64,000 nucleotides of DNA from assembly GCA_016271365.2 (NCBI GenBank), contig CM028129.1, positions 430,608,501-430,672,500 on the forward strand, read 5' to 3'. Numbering within the stretch: the first letter of the stretch is position 1; every line of letters begins with the position of its first letter. The stretch is from Neoceratodus forsteri (Eukaryota; Chordata; Ceratodontiformes; Ceratodontidae). Both the position numbers and the translations under genes were made by a program. The notes under the pieces were generated by a model. That model saw nothing but the letters and a program-made list of their open reading frames with translations. It ran no database searches and had not been told where the DNA came from. Below, piece by piece: positions 22,851 to 33,949 of this stretch.

Positions 22851-23440
22851 TGTCTTTATTAGGCCCATGTTCACAGCAAGTTTTGTTAGGTGCCTTTTCC
22901 TGTCTCAGTCCATTCCCTGTGTCTGGGCTGTTGCTCCTGTCATTCCTTGTCTCTTACTTGGTTTGTCCTACTTCCTTGATTTCCTCCCTTCCGTCTGGCA
23001 CTCTGTCTGGTTCCTCCTGTACGTCTAGTAGACAGCATGCCTCCTGTCATTCCACCATTTGTGTCTGTGTCTGGTGGTGTACTGTGGGCTCTGCCGCTGG
23101 ATGCTGCCCTACACCTGTGGTGTGGGGCGGTTGCCCAAGGTACATATTTGTTCATGCAGCCACTTCAATGTTGCAACCCTTGGCATGCTGGGTGGGGTCA
23201 GGGTACATGTCTTCACTGAGGCCACTTCAGGCTTGCTCAGGTGGGTGTGGGCTATGCCAGTGGGTGCTGCCCTATACCTGGAGGGGGTTGCCTGTGGTAC
23301 ATGTTGTCCCTGCTGCTGCTTCATTGTTGTGGTCCTTGGCTTGCTTGGGGGGTGCGGGGTACATGTCTTCACTGTGGCCACTTCAGGCATGCTCAGGTGG
23401 GTGTGGGGCTGTCCCTGCTATGACACCCTCACTATTTTGA
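22851..23440. repeat. 160-bp repeats, likely continuation of the MULE non-coding part
   Basis: Two units share gtacatgtcttcactg(a/t)ggccacttcagg (about 23,201 and 23,361), ggtgctgccctat.acctg and cttgctcaggtgggtgtggg(c). The vocabulary (ctgccct..cctg, caggtgggtg) echoes the 138-bp units at 17,935-18,450, suggesting that the LINE inserted into one MULE-derived unit. The link is an inference. Confidence 0.5.
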
Positions 23441-23730
23441 TGCCCACTGTGCTATGGGTGCTGCGCCAGTTCTCACCGCCTGTAGTCGCCATTGTTGTAG
23501 CGCTCATAGTGTCTGCATTCATTGTTATCACATGGAACCAAAATGCCTACCTTCTATAACTAATACCTATAACTAGTCTGTATGTAGACTGTAACCTTCT
23601 CTGTAACCTTTTTACTTTCTGTATTTCTCCATGTAATGTCTCTCGGGTTGCCCCTGAAAAAGGGACCTTCGGAGCTCAGTGGGCCCACCTGGTCATCAAA
23701 ATGTAATAAATAAATAAATAAATATGGAGT
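23441..23730 (+). mobile_element. LINE 3' tail with (AAAT)n
   Basis: Non-coding tail ending gggaccttcggagctcagtgggcc..., then taataaataaataaataaat (about 23,705-23,725). Such tails mark 5'-truncated non-LTR insertions. The family is not identified. Confidence 0.5.
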
Positions 23731-24430
23731 TCTGTGATATCTGGAGCATTTTCCACATTTTCCTTACTCAGTCCCTTAACTCTTGGTTAATTACAGTCAT
23801 TTATCTGTATTTGTATAGTATATATATATAAATATAAAAATTAAAAAATATGTACATTTCTATTTCACTGTTATCATCCAAATGGAACAGCAAATCTCAA
23901 TATCCTAGAACTCAGTGAGCTACTACTTCAGGTGTTCTACCAGAACTAGAACACTATGCCAGGAAAGCTGTTTCTTAGCAATAGCCTGATTCTAACTAAA
24001 AATGTTTCCAATAAACAAAAGCACAATACCACATTCTTAGCAGGGGTACAACACAGCAACAAGTCAGCAAATCATGGTGACAGCAATTACCTCACAAAAG
24101 GCACAAACAAACTGCCAAACCACTATATATAAATAAAATGAAATGTACACTAGATATAGTTCACCACAGAACAAATGTGGTGCTATCCTGCTCCTAACCA
24201 ACAGCAAACACACAAATCCTACACCTTCCTGTAGGAAACAATACCCTCCTTCTCAATCCACAAACAGTACACCTACAAAAACCCAACAACAATAATTAGA
24301 AAATATATGGAAAATGTTCAGTTAACTATGGGAGCTCCACACAGACACAGCACTCTGCTGTTGCCTGCTTTCAGTATATAGCTATGCCGGTGCGGTAGCA
24401 CCAGTATAGCTAAGACTGAGTGAAAGTTCA
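23731..24430. other. Unassigned AT-rich stretch with a small hairpin
   Basis: No gene recognised. A short (TA)n lies near 23,818-23,832. A 14-bp imperfect hairpin occurs at 24,380-24,411 (agctatgccggtgc / gcaccagtatagct). Confidence 0.4.
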
Positions 24431-25194
24431 ATACTGAACCCCATTTGTGCCTCGATAATAACCTGGGCAGTGTTCACGGAATAAGCTACAATTTGGCAAG
24501 CGTGATCTAGAGTGGCAGAGTCTCAAGATTTGAAAAGTTTTAATACACGACATCATGTCGTTTTATTACCCGACACATCATGTGCAGTTTACAAGATATG
24601 GCCATGGATTTTAAAAGTGAACATTTTTTCCAATATTTTTTCACAAAATTTTCAGAGTAGAAGTGGTCTGTGCCAAGGTAGTGTCTTTGAAGGCTTTGTG
24701 AAAAATATTCAATGGTTCCAGAGTTATAGGGATTTTAAGTTTTTTATCTGAGCTTTTCTGAGCATGATCAGTAGGGTTTTGAGATAACCATAAGATATGA
24801 ACGATAAACAACATCAATCATGAGGGTTTATCCTTGTCATGTATTAATTGTGAGAAAAAAATAAACCACGATGGCCATCATCTTGTTTTTTGTTACCAAC
24901 TAATAAACATGTAAAATACCTAAAATGATCAATTTTCAAAACAAACACTTGACTCTAGTTAAACAGGCCCCATCTAGCTAGAATCTGGTATTTGTTTATA
25001 AAACAGCCAGAAATACTTTTCTGGGCACCCCAAAATCCAGGAAGCCCCAGCCTTGCGGAAGGAGCCATTCATCTCGTTCTCTGTATGAGAATAGTGGGAC
25101 TTTCTTAACATCTACAATTGCAGAAGGAGACATGCTGCTGGCTCCCATTCCTGCAGTGAGCCTGCGATCTCCCTCTTTCTCTCTCTCTCTATGT

Positions 25195-25243
25195 GTATAT
25201 ATATATATACATATATAGATATATATATATATATATATGTATA

Positions 25244-25306
<63 letters not shown>

Positions 25307-25307
25307 A
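25195..25307. repeat. (AT)n then (ATCT)n microsatellite
   Basis: An AT run to about 25,245 followed by about 15 units of CTAT. It occupies the same internal position as the ATCT tract in copy F (52,611) and the GTCT tract in copy E (47,884), so the microsatellite belongs to the repeat family. Confidence 0.95.
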
Positions 25308-25311
25308 TAAG

Positions 25312-25830
25312 ACAAAGAACCTCTATGCAAAACACTGAGGCAAGGGTTACCCCAAAGGCATTTGGCTGGGAAGCCAAGGTTCAAGAAAATACAAAATCAC
25401 ACATGCCTCCACAATGCAAAGCATCATGGGCTGCATATGCAAATCACCACAGAATGTTATGCTGGTCCAACTTTAAGCAGAATTGCATGGTGCCAAAAGG
25501 CCTCTCACAGTTTGCAAAGGGTGCTAACAGAAGACATAGACACGTGTTTAGTCCTACCAGGACTCATCAGTATGCCTCGTCTGTTTGACACCCCAGTGGA
25601 ATGGACCAGCTACCCTTAAGGCAGTGTGTCTTGGATATATTGTGGTGAACCCATTAAAATAAAAAACTATTTAAAAGACAAAGAAGCTCTGTGCGCAAAC
25701 ACTGAGGCAAGGGGTTACCCCAAAGGGCATTTGGCTGGGAAGCCAAGTTTCAAGAAAATACAAAATCACACATGCCCCCACAATGCAAAGCATCATGGGC
25801 TGCATATGCAAATCACCACAGAATATATAT
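25312..25830. repeat. Direct duplication of a 150-bp block
   Basis: The block agacaaagaa.ctct.tgc followed by aacactgaggcaaggg, ggcatttggctgggaagccaag, aaaatacaaaatcacacatgcc and tgggctgcatatgcaaatcaccacagaat occurs at about 25,312-25,462 and again at about 25,676-25,823, 364 bp apart. The copies are almost identical, so the duplication is recent compared with its surroundings. Each contains an ATGCAAAT octamer. Source not recognised. Confidence 0.8.
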
Positions 25831-26399
25831 ATATACACACACTGACACACTGAGAAAGTGCTCTACCAGGTTCCCACTGTAAAACCTCCATGGGTCACAG
25901 TACTTCAGTTGGCTGAATTCACTCCCAGGCCAGCCCTCTTGGCTCCTACCGGTCTGTTCAAATCCCTTCTCTGTAGCCATATCTCGCAGGACTCAACCTG
26001 TGACTGTACCTGACCTACCCCATCCAAAACTGTGCCACGACAATGGACCCTCTTGGTCCTGCCTCCTGACCAAGGTCTTTGACTAGCTGTCAATCATTGG
26101 TCTGCACTGCATGCACTTGCATGTTGTAAAATTATCTACAACTACTGCTTTCAAGTATGATCATCTCTGTAGATACTGTACAATATATTTGGCCTCTGTA
26201 CTTCATTTGTTTCTGACTGTTGTAAATATCCTGTACCGCATTTGCCTGTTTGTCCTGTACTCTGTATCAATTTATGCACTGTAATGTCTGACACTGTATG
26301 CTTTGTATTGTTTTTCTATGATGTGGAGCCTTTGTAAAGAGTCTCTGACTCAATGGTAATAATTCTGATATATCTCAATAAATAAATAAATAAATAACA

Positions 26400-26439
<40 letters not shown>

Positions 26440-26440
26440 A
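25831..26440 (+). mobile_element. LINE 3' tail with (AAAT)n and adjoining (AT)n
   Basis: A non-coding tail with repeated ctgta(c/t)..tttg words ends gatatatctcaataaataaataaataaata (about 26,372-26,397). An AT run (26,402-26,440) and a remnant of ATCT repeats follow. The insertion thus lies inside the microsatellite of copy B. Confidence 0.5.
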
Positions 26441-27094
26441 AATCTATCATCTATCTAGTTTTTAATTCCATCCTTTTCCAGGTTAGCTATCCTCCCTTGT
26501 TCTTCCCTGATAGTTCATAATTTAATAAAAGTGAACCAGGTGCCAACCCCTGGTACTGTTTGCCCACACCCTCCCTCTAGGTCGCATGCCCCTCCATACA
26601 TAGTTGGCGGCACTAGGTGCCACCCCTGATGCTGCCATAAAGTATAAGCCAACATTGGGGTGCCCAATCCACAGTGTCAGATCCATTAGAGGTATGCATT
26701 TTTCCTGAAAAAAGAAAACAGTCCTCATTGTCTTTATTTTTAACCCTGTAAATAAGAAAATGGTTCATTGCTGTTCTACCCACACCCCTTTACCCACCCC
26801 ACCTAAATATCCTACTCAGCAGCCCCCACCCCACACATACCCACACACCCTCACTCACCTAAAGCTATCCCCAAACTCAGCTCACTGGCATGGGATCACA
26901 AACACTACCTATTGGGTAAAGAATGGTACTACACACAACATTTCTTAATTATTATTTTTTAAATTTTGACCACAGTTTTTCAAGATAGAAGTTTTATGAC
27001 TCCTCCTCCTCCTTACAAATATGACATGTGGCTTTATAGAATACTGCCCAAAATGGCATTCTGCACCACAAGTGTGAAAATATGTCTCATCCAA

Positions 27095-29675
27095 GATTGA
27101 ACAAGCATTTGTCAATGCTGAATGTTGTCTTGCTAACATTGGCATCGGTAGCGCAGGAGTTGAACAGATGCATAATAGGAATGGTAGTGAAGTATGAAAG
27201 TGACATCAAACCCTACATCACCCTACAGAGACTGACAGGCACTGAGGTGTGCCTTTGGGCACCGGCCATAATGTTCATGGCATTTCAGCTCACCCTACCC
27301 TGCAGTGCGACAAATATCGCATTGTGCCTTGGGGTCCTCGGGCCTTATGTTCACCCATTCGGCCATAACACTTATGGCATTTTACCTGACCTATCCTGCA
27401 GACACCGACAAATGCAGGGTGTGCCATAAGGTGTTCAACTTTACAGTCACCCCATTTCATAAGGACATATGCTGAAATGGGTGCATAGGGAAAATGGGTG
27501 AACTGTGGGGTCAAGAGTCCAAGATATATCTCGATGCCTGTCAGTGGCTTGAGGGGTGGAGGGGGATGGTATAGCATCAGCATGACAGCCGGCAATGCAA
27601 AGACACACCCTGACACCTATCAGTCTGTGCAGGGTGGGATGTTATAGTTAGAAACCCTAATGCCCGGCCATTTGTTGGTATTTGCACTACAAATTTGCAA
27701 CACAGCATTTTTGTGACCCCCACCTCATGAAAGTGTTTGGGACCTCTGCTCATGAATAGTGGCACTGTGATTTTGTTAATCTGTCATGAACATTGATTTC
27801 TCACAGTGACCAAGCCATTCTACACCAGATGTGGAAAACACCATTCGGCAAGATGTGAAAATGACAGCTATACCATTCACAGGTAGATGTGAAAAGATGG
27901 CAGTGCTGAAAATCTTGAGTAGAAATATTAAAAATGCTTGAATTTATGAGCATCGTAGAAACTGCGCCAATGCTGCGGCTTGTAACATAGTCATTTAGTG
28001 GAATTATTTCATAAAATTTTCAACATAGGCATTTTGGGACCTCTACTCATGAACACTATCCACTATGATTTCTTCATCTGTCCTGATCATTGATTTCCAG
28101 CGAAGCGTGCCATCTGTCATGTATGCAGCAGAAAACTCATTTTAGGCAGGATCTGAAAATGATAGCTGCACTGTTCATAAGGACATGTAGAAAATTGACA
28201 ATGTTGAAAATGTTGAGTGAAAATATTACAAATTGTCGTTACAAGTGCACGTGGAAACTGCACAATGCATGCTTGTAACATAGTCATTTTATAGACTTTT
28301 GTCACCAAATTTTCAACATAGGTATTTTAGGACGTCTGCTCATGAATAGTGTCACTGTGATTTTCGTAATCTGTCCCAAACACTGATTTCCCACAGCGAT
28401 CGTGCTATTCTGCACTGGTAGTGCAAAAACACATTTTAGCCAGGATGTAAAATGACAGTTACACTGTTCATAAGGAGTGTGAAAAATGCCAATGCTGAAA
28501 ATCTGGAGTGAAAATATTACAAATTGGTGAAGTTATGAGTGTGTGTGGAAGCTGTGCAATGCATGCTAGTAACACAGTCATTTTGGAATTTTCACAAATT
28601 TGCAACATAAGCTTTTTGGGAGGCTACCTCATGAACAGTGACACTGTCATTTCATTACTTGGTCCTGAAAGGTACTTCCACAGAAGTGACTGCAAAATCA
28701 CCTTTGGGACTGAATAAAGCCATGACAGTGACTGAATTCATGAGGAGGAGTCGAAAAACCCCATGTTGAAAAATTTGTGGCAAAAGTGAAAAAATGGCCA
28801 CTGATATCCACATAAGTTGAAAAACGATTTATGCCATTATACAGCTTACGGCATTCTTCAGTTCGCGGTTGGTTTTGAAGACTGCAGATGTGTTCCAGGT
28901 CCACTGAAGATCACCGCATGGGCCCGGAGGTGGGCATGGGCTGTGGGGAGGCAGGTGCGCAGGAGGGTGGGCTACGCGTGTTAGGGAAGAGGCCACCAGA
29001 CTCAATGAGGGACTGTTTTCTGTTTTACAGGTCAAAAAAAAACATTGCAAGACAGTTTTTCTTTACAGGGACATTTGGCATGCTGGGGTGGGCCCCAGCA
29101 CGCCACCTGAGTATTTTTGGGGGTCTGTAGCTGATGGGGGATTGGGCACCTGCTAGCCATACAAAGTTGGGGGGTCGCATGAGCTATGGGGATTGGGCAC
29201 CCCTCAGCACATAAGAAATGGGGGTACATTATGCTGACTGGACTGGGCACTCCTGTCAGCAAACTATTAGGAGGCATGCTGACAGGGTGATTGGGCATCC
29301 TCAGCTTTCAGAGGGACTGTGTAAGGCGGCGGCTGTCCCTCAGCTTCTGTGGGGACTATGAGAAGCTGACAGGGAAAGCCATTGCCTTGTTGTGATGGGG
29401 ACACCAGACAAGGCAAGCGTGGTGGTTGCTGCAATCCAGGGACCACCCACTGGCACTCCCTGATGCACTCAGCCCATTTCTTTTCAAAGGTGGTGGCACG
29501 TTTCTCAACTGCTGTCATAAACAGCGTGCTATGCCATTAGCGCCACAGAGCCACAGACACAAAAGCAGTGAAGCATTATTGGCTGCAGGGCTGCAACTCA
29601 AACACACTCTCCACTGAAGTAACACAATATGTTGTCTGTGCTGGGTGCACAAGACAACATAAAATGAGACTTGCC
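27095..29675 (-). mobile_element. Unrecognised repeat family, copy C (reversed, inside copy B)
   Basis: Reads as the reverse of copies A and D. Its right half contains the inverse of the gtgcccaatccc units (29,130-29,310, as gggattgggcacc), gggactgttttctgtttta (about 29,008) and ggcattcttcagttcgcgg...ccactgaagatc (28,850-28,910). Its middle has 292-type units anchored at about 28,018, 28,311 and 28,593. It ends at 27,095-27,125 with the inverse of cattgacaaatgcttgttc. Near-terminal atgttgtcttg (27,122) and its inverse caagacaacat (about 29,652) may be short inverted repeats. Confidence 0.55.
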
Positions 29676-29970
29676 ACACGTATGAGGAAGTGTGAAAAAT
29701 GGATATGGTGAAAGTTTGGTTAAAAATATTGAAAATTAGTGAATTATGAATGAATGTTGAAATATTTCAATGTTCACTCATAACCTGATCATTTTGCCAT
29801 ATCTGTATACCAAATTTTCAACATAATCTTCTTATAACTTCACCTCATAAACACAGTAGATGTAAATGTTCAAATTCTGCCTGAAATGTGATTTTGTGTA
29901 GTAACTGTTAGGATTCTTTAGTGTGTTGTTGCATTTCAAGGAGGAGGACATATTTTTGGTGAGAGTCGAT

Positions 29971-30407
29971 CTACGCTGAGGGATCCTCTGTACAGTAGGC
30001 AAATGGGGTGTGGGGAGGGGGCAGATGGAGTGGGAGGGGGTCTGAGATCAACGTGTGACCATTTTTCTTGTTTTCTGATTGGTGGAGTTGAACCTGTGAA
30101 TACATGATTTGCAGTTTTCCACTTTATTCCTGGGCTACACTGCCTGACATTCATACAGTTTAAGAGATGTTGGGCTCTGATGTACAGAAATCAATACAGT
30201 TCCCTTCTGATCCCACGTCAGTAATAATAAATAAAATCACAGCAAGAACTAAATGTGCAACTTGGGCATTTCTGTCCAGATACTCTGTGAACACAGTAAT
30301 GTAACTACCACCCACCACCACCCCAACTCTCTGAAACTACAGCAATTTAACTAAAACATATTATCACCATGCTAAGCACTATAAAAAATCTACGACAGTG
30401 TTTAGGG
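29971..30407. other. Unassigned non-coding stretch
   Basis: No gene or RNA recognised. Includes a G-rich run (about 30,006-30,045) and ordinary AT-rich sequence. Confidence 0.4.
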
Positions 30408-30469
30408 GTCTACTAAATATAGCACCAGCTTTGTAATCAGGAGATCATAGGATCAAATCTTGGTAGAGA
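30408..30469 (+). repeat. tRNA-Thr(TGT)-like pseudogene or SINE head
   Basis: tctac at the 5' side pairs with gtaga at the 3' side. The anticodon-like segment ccagctttgtaatcagg has loop TTTGTAA (anticodon position TGT). ggatcaaatct is a B-box/T-loop match. The D arm is degenerate and CCA is absent, so it is a relic or a SINE head, not a working tRNA. Confidence 0.4.
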
Positions 30470-30989
30470 CAAAATAGGCACTCTACCATTCCAACAAAAA
30501 TACAAAAACTTTAAACATATTATCTGTGAGAGTTATGTATTCTGGAAGGAGACTATGACAAGAGGAAGAAGCAGAAGGAGTTTACTGGCCCTGGAAAATT
30601 GCATTCTGGAACAAGTATAATGTTTCGAGCAGGATGCACAGTTTTGTTCCCAATAGGAGAAATCAGTATCACAAAACCAACTGCAGCGAAGCAGGGTGGT
30701 TTTATCTGGCTCAGATCATACAGTATGTGTGTTGTTCTGCCACTGTATTTATACTGATGTTCAGTTTTTGTACTAGTAACTTCTACTGCACTAGAAACAT
30801 AACCCATCACAATCCTGCTTGTAACTTTGGCCAGGCATCCTTTTAACAACTCTGGGTACCTCAGTCTGCATTGTACATTCTCTCTTCACTTCGAAGCCAG
30901 TGCAATAGCAATGTCAAAAAGACATACAGTATCAGGGGGTGTTTGGGTGTGAGATGAGAATTCCCCTTTCACAGCACTTTGTTTGCAAC
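30470..30989. other. Unassigned non-coding stretch
   Basis: Overlapping ORFs on both strands here lack any recognised domain. No RNA feature recognised. Confidence 0.4.
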
Positions 30990-31206
30990 AAGAGAATTCT
31001 CAGCTCACAACCTGGAAAATGTACCCCCTCGCTAAACTGAGCACCCATGATTTTGAGGAGTGCCCAGAAGAGGTATTTCTGGGCCATTTTTTAAAACATA
31101 AACACCAGAATCTAGCTAAATGGGTACAGTTTACTCACAGTAGGTTCAGATGTTTGTTTTTGAAAAATCATGGTTTTCCTACTTTTGCTAAAAACAAACA
31201 AGGCAA

Positions 31207-31620
31207 GTAAAGTAAAAGTAAGTAAAATTTTATTTTTAAGCACTTTTCAAAACCAAAGCGCTGTACAGAATAGAATATTTAAAAGCAACAAACATTAAAA
31301 CCGTAATAAAATCATTCTCCATATGCTTTATAAAACAGAAATGTTTTGAGCTCCGATTTAAAGCTCTCGAAGGTCAGGCAGTCTCTTATCAATGAGGCAG
31401 AGAATTCCTACAGGGCAGGGGCAGCGTAGGAGAAACGCATGTTCCCAGATGCTCAAACGAAGCCTGGGATTCTAGCAATTACCTGTGGACTGTGAGTGAA
31501 TGAGAGGGGTTGTGTAGAGAATAAAGAGATCTTGCAGATACTGCGGTCCCTGTTTGAGTAGGGCTTTATAGGTCAGTAATCCGACCTTAAGGTAGCAGCT
31601 GCCATGATCCCAAAACAGAG
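31207..31620 (-). mobile_element. LINE 3' fragment inserted in copy G
   Basis: The minus strand reads LLTYKALLKQGPQYLQDLF and, further on, LPDLR followed by a FKSELKTFLF-like block. This is the C-terminal signature of many non-LTR reverse transcriptase proteins (LWNSLP..LR...FK..LKT.LF). A tail with gcgctgtacagaat.. follows. Only the last part of the element is present. Confidence 0.6.
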
Positions 31621-31727
31621 TTTTGTGAAAACTCCCAAAAAGCAAAATTTTGGTTTATCAGATGGTTTCCTAAAACCCTACTGAGCATGCTTAGAAGCAA
31701 AATTTTAAAACTTAGTTTTAGAACGAC

Positions 31728-31781
<54 letters not shown>

Positions 31782-31801
31782 TTATTTATTTATTTATTTA
31801 A
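31728..31801. repeat. (TA)n(TG)n(TTTA)n microsatellite
   Basis: TA to 31,742, TG to about 31,778, then TTTA units. The TTTA part is the inverse of the A-rich tail of the minus-strand LINE that starts here. Confidence 0.9.
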
Positions 31802-33260
31802 GAGTTTAACCAGGCAGGCATACTGAGCGGAGAACCACTACGTTTCAGATGCGACCTGGGAAATCAGGGGAGGACATAGGTGAGGACAGCAATACATATA
31901 TGATCTGTACATAAAGTTTATGAGACATTATACAATAGGTAGCCAGGGCAGACATGCAAAACCTATATATAAACCTATAACATGCACAGTGAATTCCTAT
32001 ACATAGCATGGGGAATTTATATCCACTACAAGTTGACAGTTTTAAGAGAGGAACAAGCTAGGTGCGAACCCAGTGCATCCAGTGCCAGTGCTTAAGTTGT
32101 TATCTACCAGGTGGAGGAGACCAGTAGGACTTGGGGACTTAAGATTGTGTAGGCAGGGAGCAAGAGCAGGCCGTGAGAAATGTTTGAGGAGGTGGGTGTT
32201 GAGATGTCTATGATTGGAGGGAGTGGCGGATATCAGCAGGCAGATCATTCAGAGTTTTGGCAAATGGTATTTGAGCATGGCACTTACCCATAGGAGTGCA
32301 TGAGGGATTTGGAAAAGCCTGGTATCTGAGTGATTAGCGAGTAGGCAGATGGGGGTTGAGATATTAAGGTAGCACCCAGGTAAGGAGGAAGGGTTTGGGT
32401 CCAGTATTTAGCAGCAACTCTAGTGCAGTGAATTTGTCTGCGGCCAAGAGTGAGGGAAAGGCCAGGAGCTGTATAGGTTGCAGTGGTGTGTCAATATTGG
32501 GCATTCCAGTATGAAACGGCAGAAGGAATGAAAGAGTGTGTCCAGGCTGGCCAGAATTGATGGTGAGGTGGCACCATAGACCACATCCCGTAATCAAATA
32601 TCGGGAGTATCATCTTTTATGCAATTTCACTCTGACCGGGTGTGGACATGCAGCCTTTGTTACGATAGAGGGCCCCCAGTTTAGGGATGCAGTTTCTGGG
32701 AAGGGATTCAGCATGGCTGAGAAGTCTAGTGTTGGTCGAGCCAGATGCCCAGATAGTGGAGCGAGTGCAGGATTCCAAGGGAGAAAGGTCCAGGGTTAGG
32801 GTCTGGGCGATTGGGCGGAGTCAGGAGAGCTTCCGTGGTTGCGAGCCAAAAGTTAATGAGACTGTTTTTATCATTTAGGAATAGCTGGTTTGATCTAAGC
32901 CAGTGTTGTACAGCGTTGAAATCCCACTGTAGTTGGTCGTGCACTGCTTCAGTGGAGGGGCCAGTGTTGTATATCACGCATCATCCGCAGACATTTGAAA
33001 TGGCTGAGTAGGAGCAGACCAGCGGGAGTTCATTTTAGGAATACTGAGAAGAGGATTGGGCCCAGGATTGATCCTTGTGGAACTCCCATAGAGACAGGGA
33101 GGGGGTAGATATGTGGGGCCAATTTCACCGCTTGGTGTCTGCCACACAAGTAAGCCTGAAACCAGTTAGTGGCATGATTGGAGAGGCTGGCAGCGCTTAG
33201 TTTGTCTATTAGGAGTGTGTGGGAGACGGTATCAAAGGCTTTGGCCAGATCGATGAAAAT
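31784..33260 (-). mobile_element. Non-LTR retrotransposon RT fragment (Jockey-superfamily type)
   Basis: Near 33,250-33,030 the minus strand encodes FIDLAKAFDTVSHTLLIDKL (RT block with catalytic-type FDLAKAFD) and VSMGVPQGSILGPILFSVF. The catalytic ADD block is near 32,985 in a shifted frame. The next piece, LQWDFNAVQHWLRSNQLFLN (about 32,930-32,870), is the usual post-catalytic segment. The 3' end lies at the TTTA tract near 31,784, and the 5' end is truncated inside the RT. Frameshifted and inactive. Confidence 0.75.
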
Positions 33261-33560
33261 GTGTGTATATATATAAGTACATTTATATGTATATATGGCA
33301 TACCCTTGGCACAAGCCCTTCAGCCCTGGAAAGTTTTGGAACAAAATTCTATACCATCTAGGCTGTAAGAGAGAGCAAAAAGAAAAAAGAAATGGAAAAA
33401 TGGAAAAGTGATGTTTTTCTGGATTAGCAACAAATCCAGATCTCAGAAACTGGTTTAGCACCCATAACAAAACATTCCAAGTCTGGAGAACTTGCAACCC
33501 AAGCAACACATACCAAATATGGGCAATTTCGTCAAATCCAGCACCACCAACGTTATTAAG

Positions 33561-33949
33561 GTACTAAGATGAGAATTTAACATTGAACACTCCACTCAAC
33601 CCTAACTATTATTTGCACTACTGCACAAGTATAATATATACAGGGATGCGTAGTGTCCCTGTATTTAGGTTGAGTAGGCTGTTAAATGTTAAATGAAAAG
33701 CAAATCCAGCACCAGGAATAAAGTGCAAAAGGGCTTTAATAATGGAGTGATCTGGATGCCAAACGCTTTAGCGAGAAAGGCATTCTGGATTTATATACTG
33801 GTGGTTTGAAAGCCCTGGCATCAGTGATAGAACTGATGTACTGCCTCTTATTAGGAAGAAACATAAGAAGATGAAATAGCCCTGATTCATCATGTGGAAG
33901 GCCGTTGTTGCAGTTTCTGTATTTTCCTGTCATTCAGTGATTTCTTTAG
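33561..33949 (-). other. Possible Penelope end sequence, inverted partner of 36,160-36,300
   Basis: Contains gcaaatccagcaccagg.ataaagtgcaaaagggctttaata (33,700-33,740), the inverse of a block at about 36,245-36,290 (ttattaaagccctttatgaactttgttctctggtgctggatttgc). It also has the inverse of a gcgaaac-type box (about 33,760). Copy D lies between the two inverted pieces. Assignment to Penelope-like ends is tentative. Confidence 0.35.

Larger units (their letters stand above)
24430..29970 (+). mobile_element. Unrecognised repeat family, copy B, interrupted
   Basis: The first part (24,430-25,180) aligns by eye with copies E and F: caatttggca.., gtctgtgccaaggtagtg, tggttccagagttatagggattttaag, ctgagcatgatcagtagggttttgagataacc, agctagaatctggt.tttgt, and gagccattca....ttctctgtatgagaatagtgggactttctt. 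A TA/ATCT microsatellite (25,195-25,307) follows, then foreign DNA (25,312-26,440), then the second part with ggggtgcccaatcc and gaaaacagtcctcattgtc (26,640-26,740) and a 292-type half unit up to 27,090. Copy C lies at 27,095-29,675, and the 292-type unit resumes at about 29,690-29,970. Confidence 0.55.
30990..33560 (-). mobile_element. Unrecognised repeat family, copy G (reversed, cut by two LINEs)
   Basis: Three separated pieces read as the reverse of the first part of copies E and F. 33,560-33,260 contains the inverse of agcctagatggtatag...; 31,735-31,620 contains the inverse of gagcatg.tcagtagggtttt; 31,207-30,990 contains the inverse of tttagctagattctggtgttt...ctcttctgggcac. In copies E and F these blocks are contiguous and in this order. 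The gaps are filled by LINEs at 31,784-33,260 and 31,207-31,620. Confidence 0.6.

Noticed and set aside
25188..25310. ORF beginning with a long YIYI/LSIY repeat that looks like a membrane segment.
   Set aside because: It is the translated AT/ATCT microsatellite.
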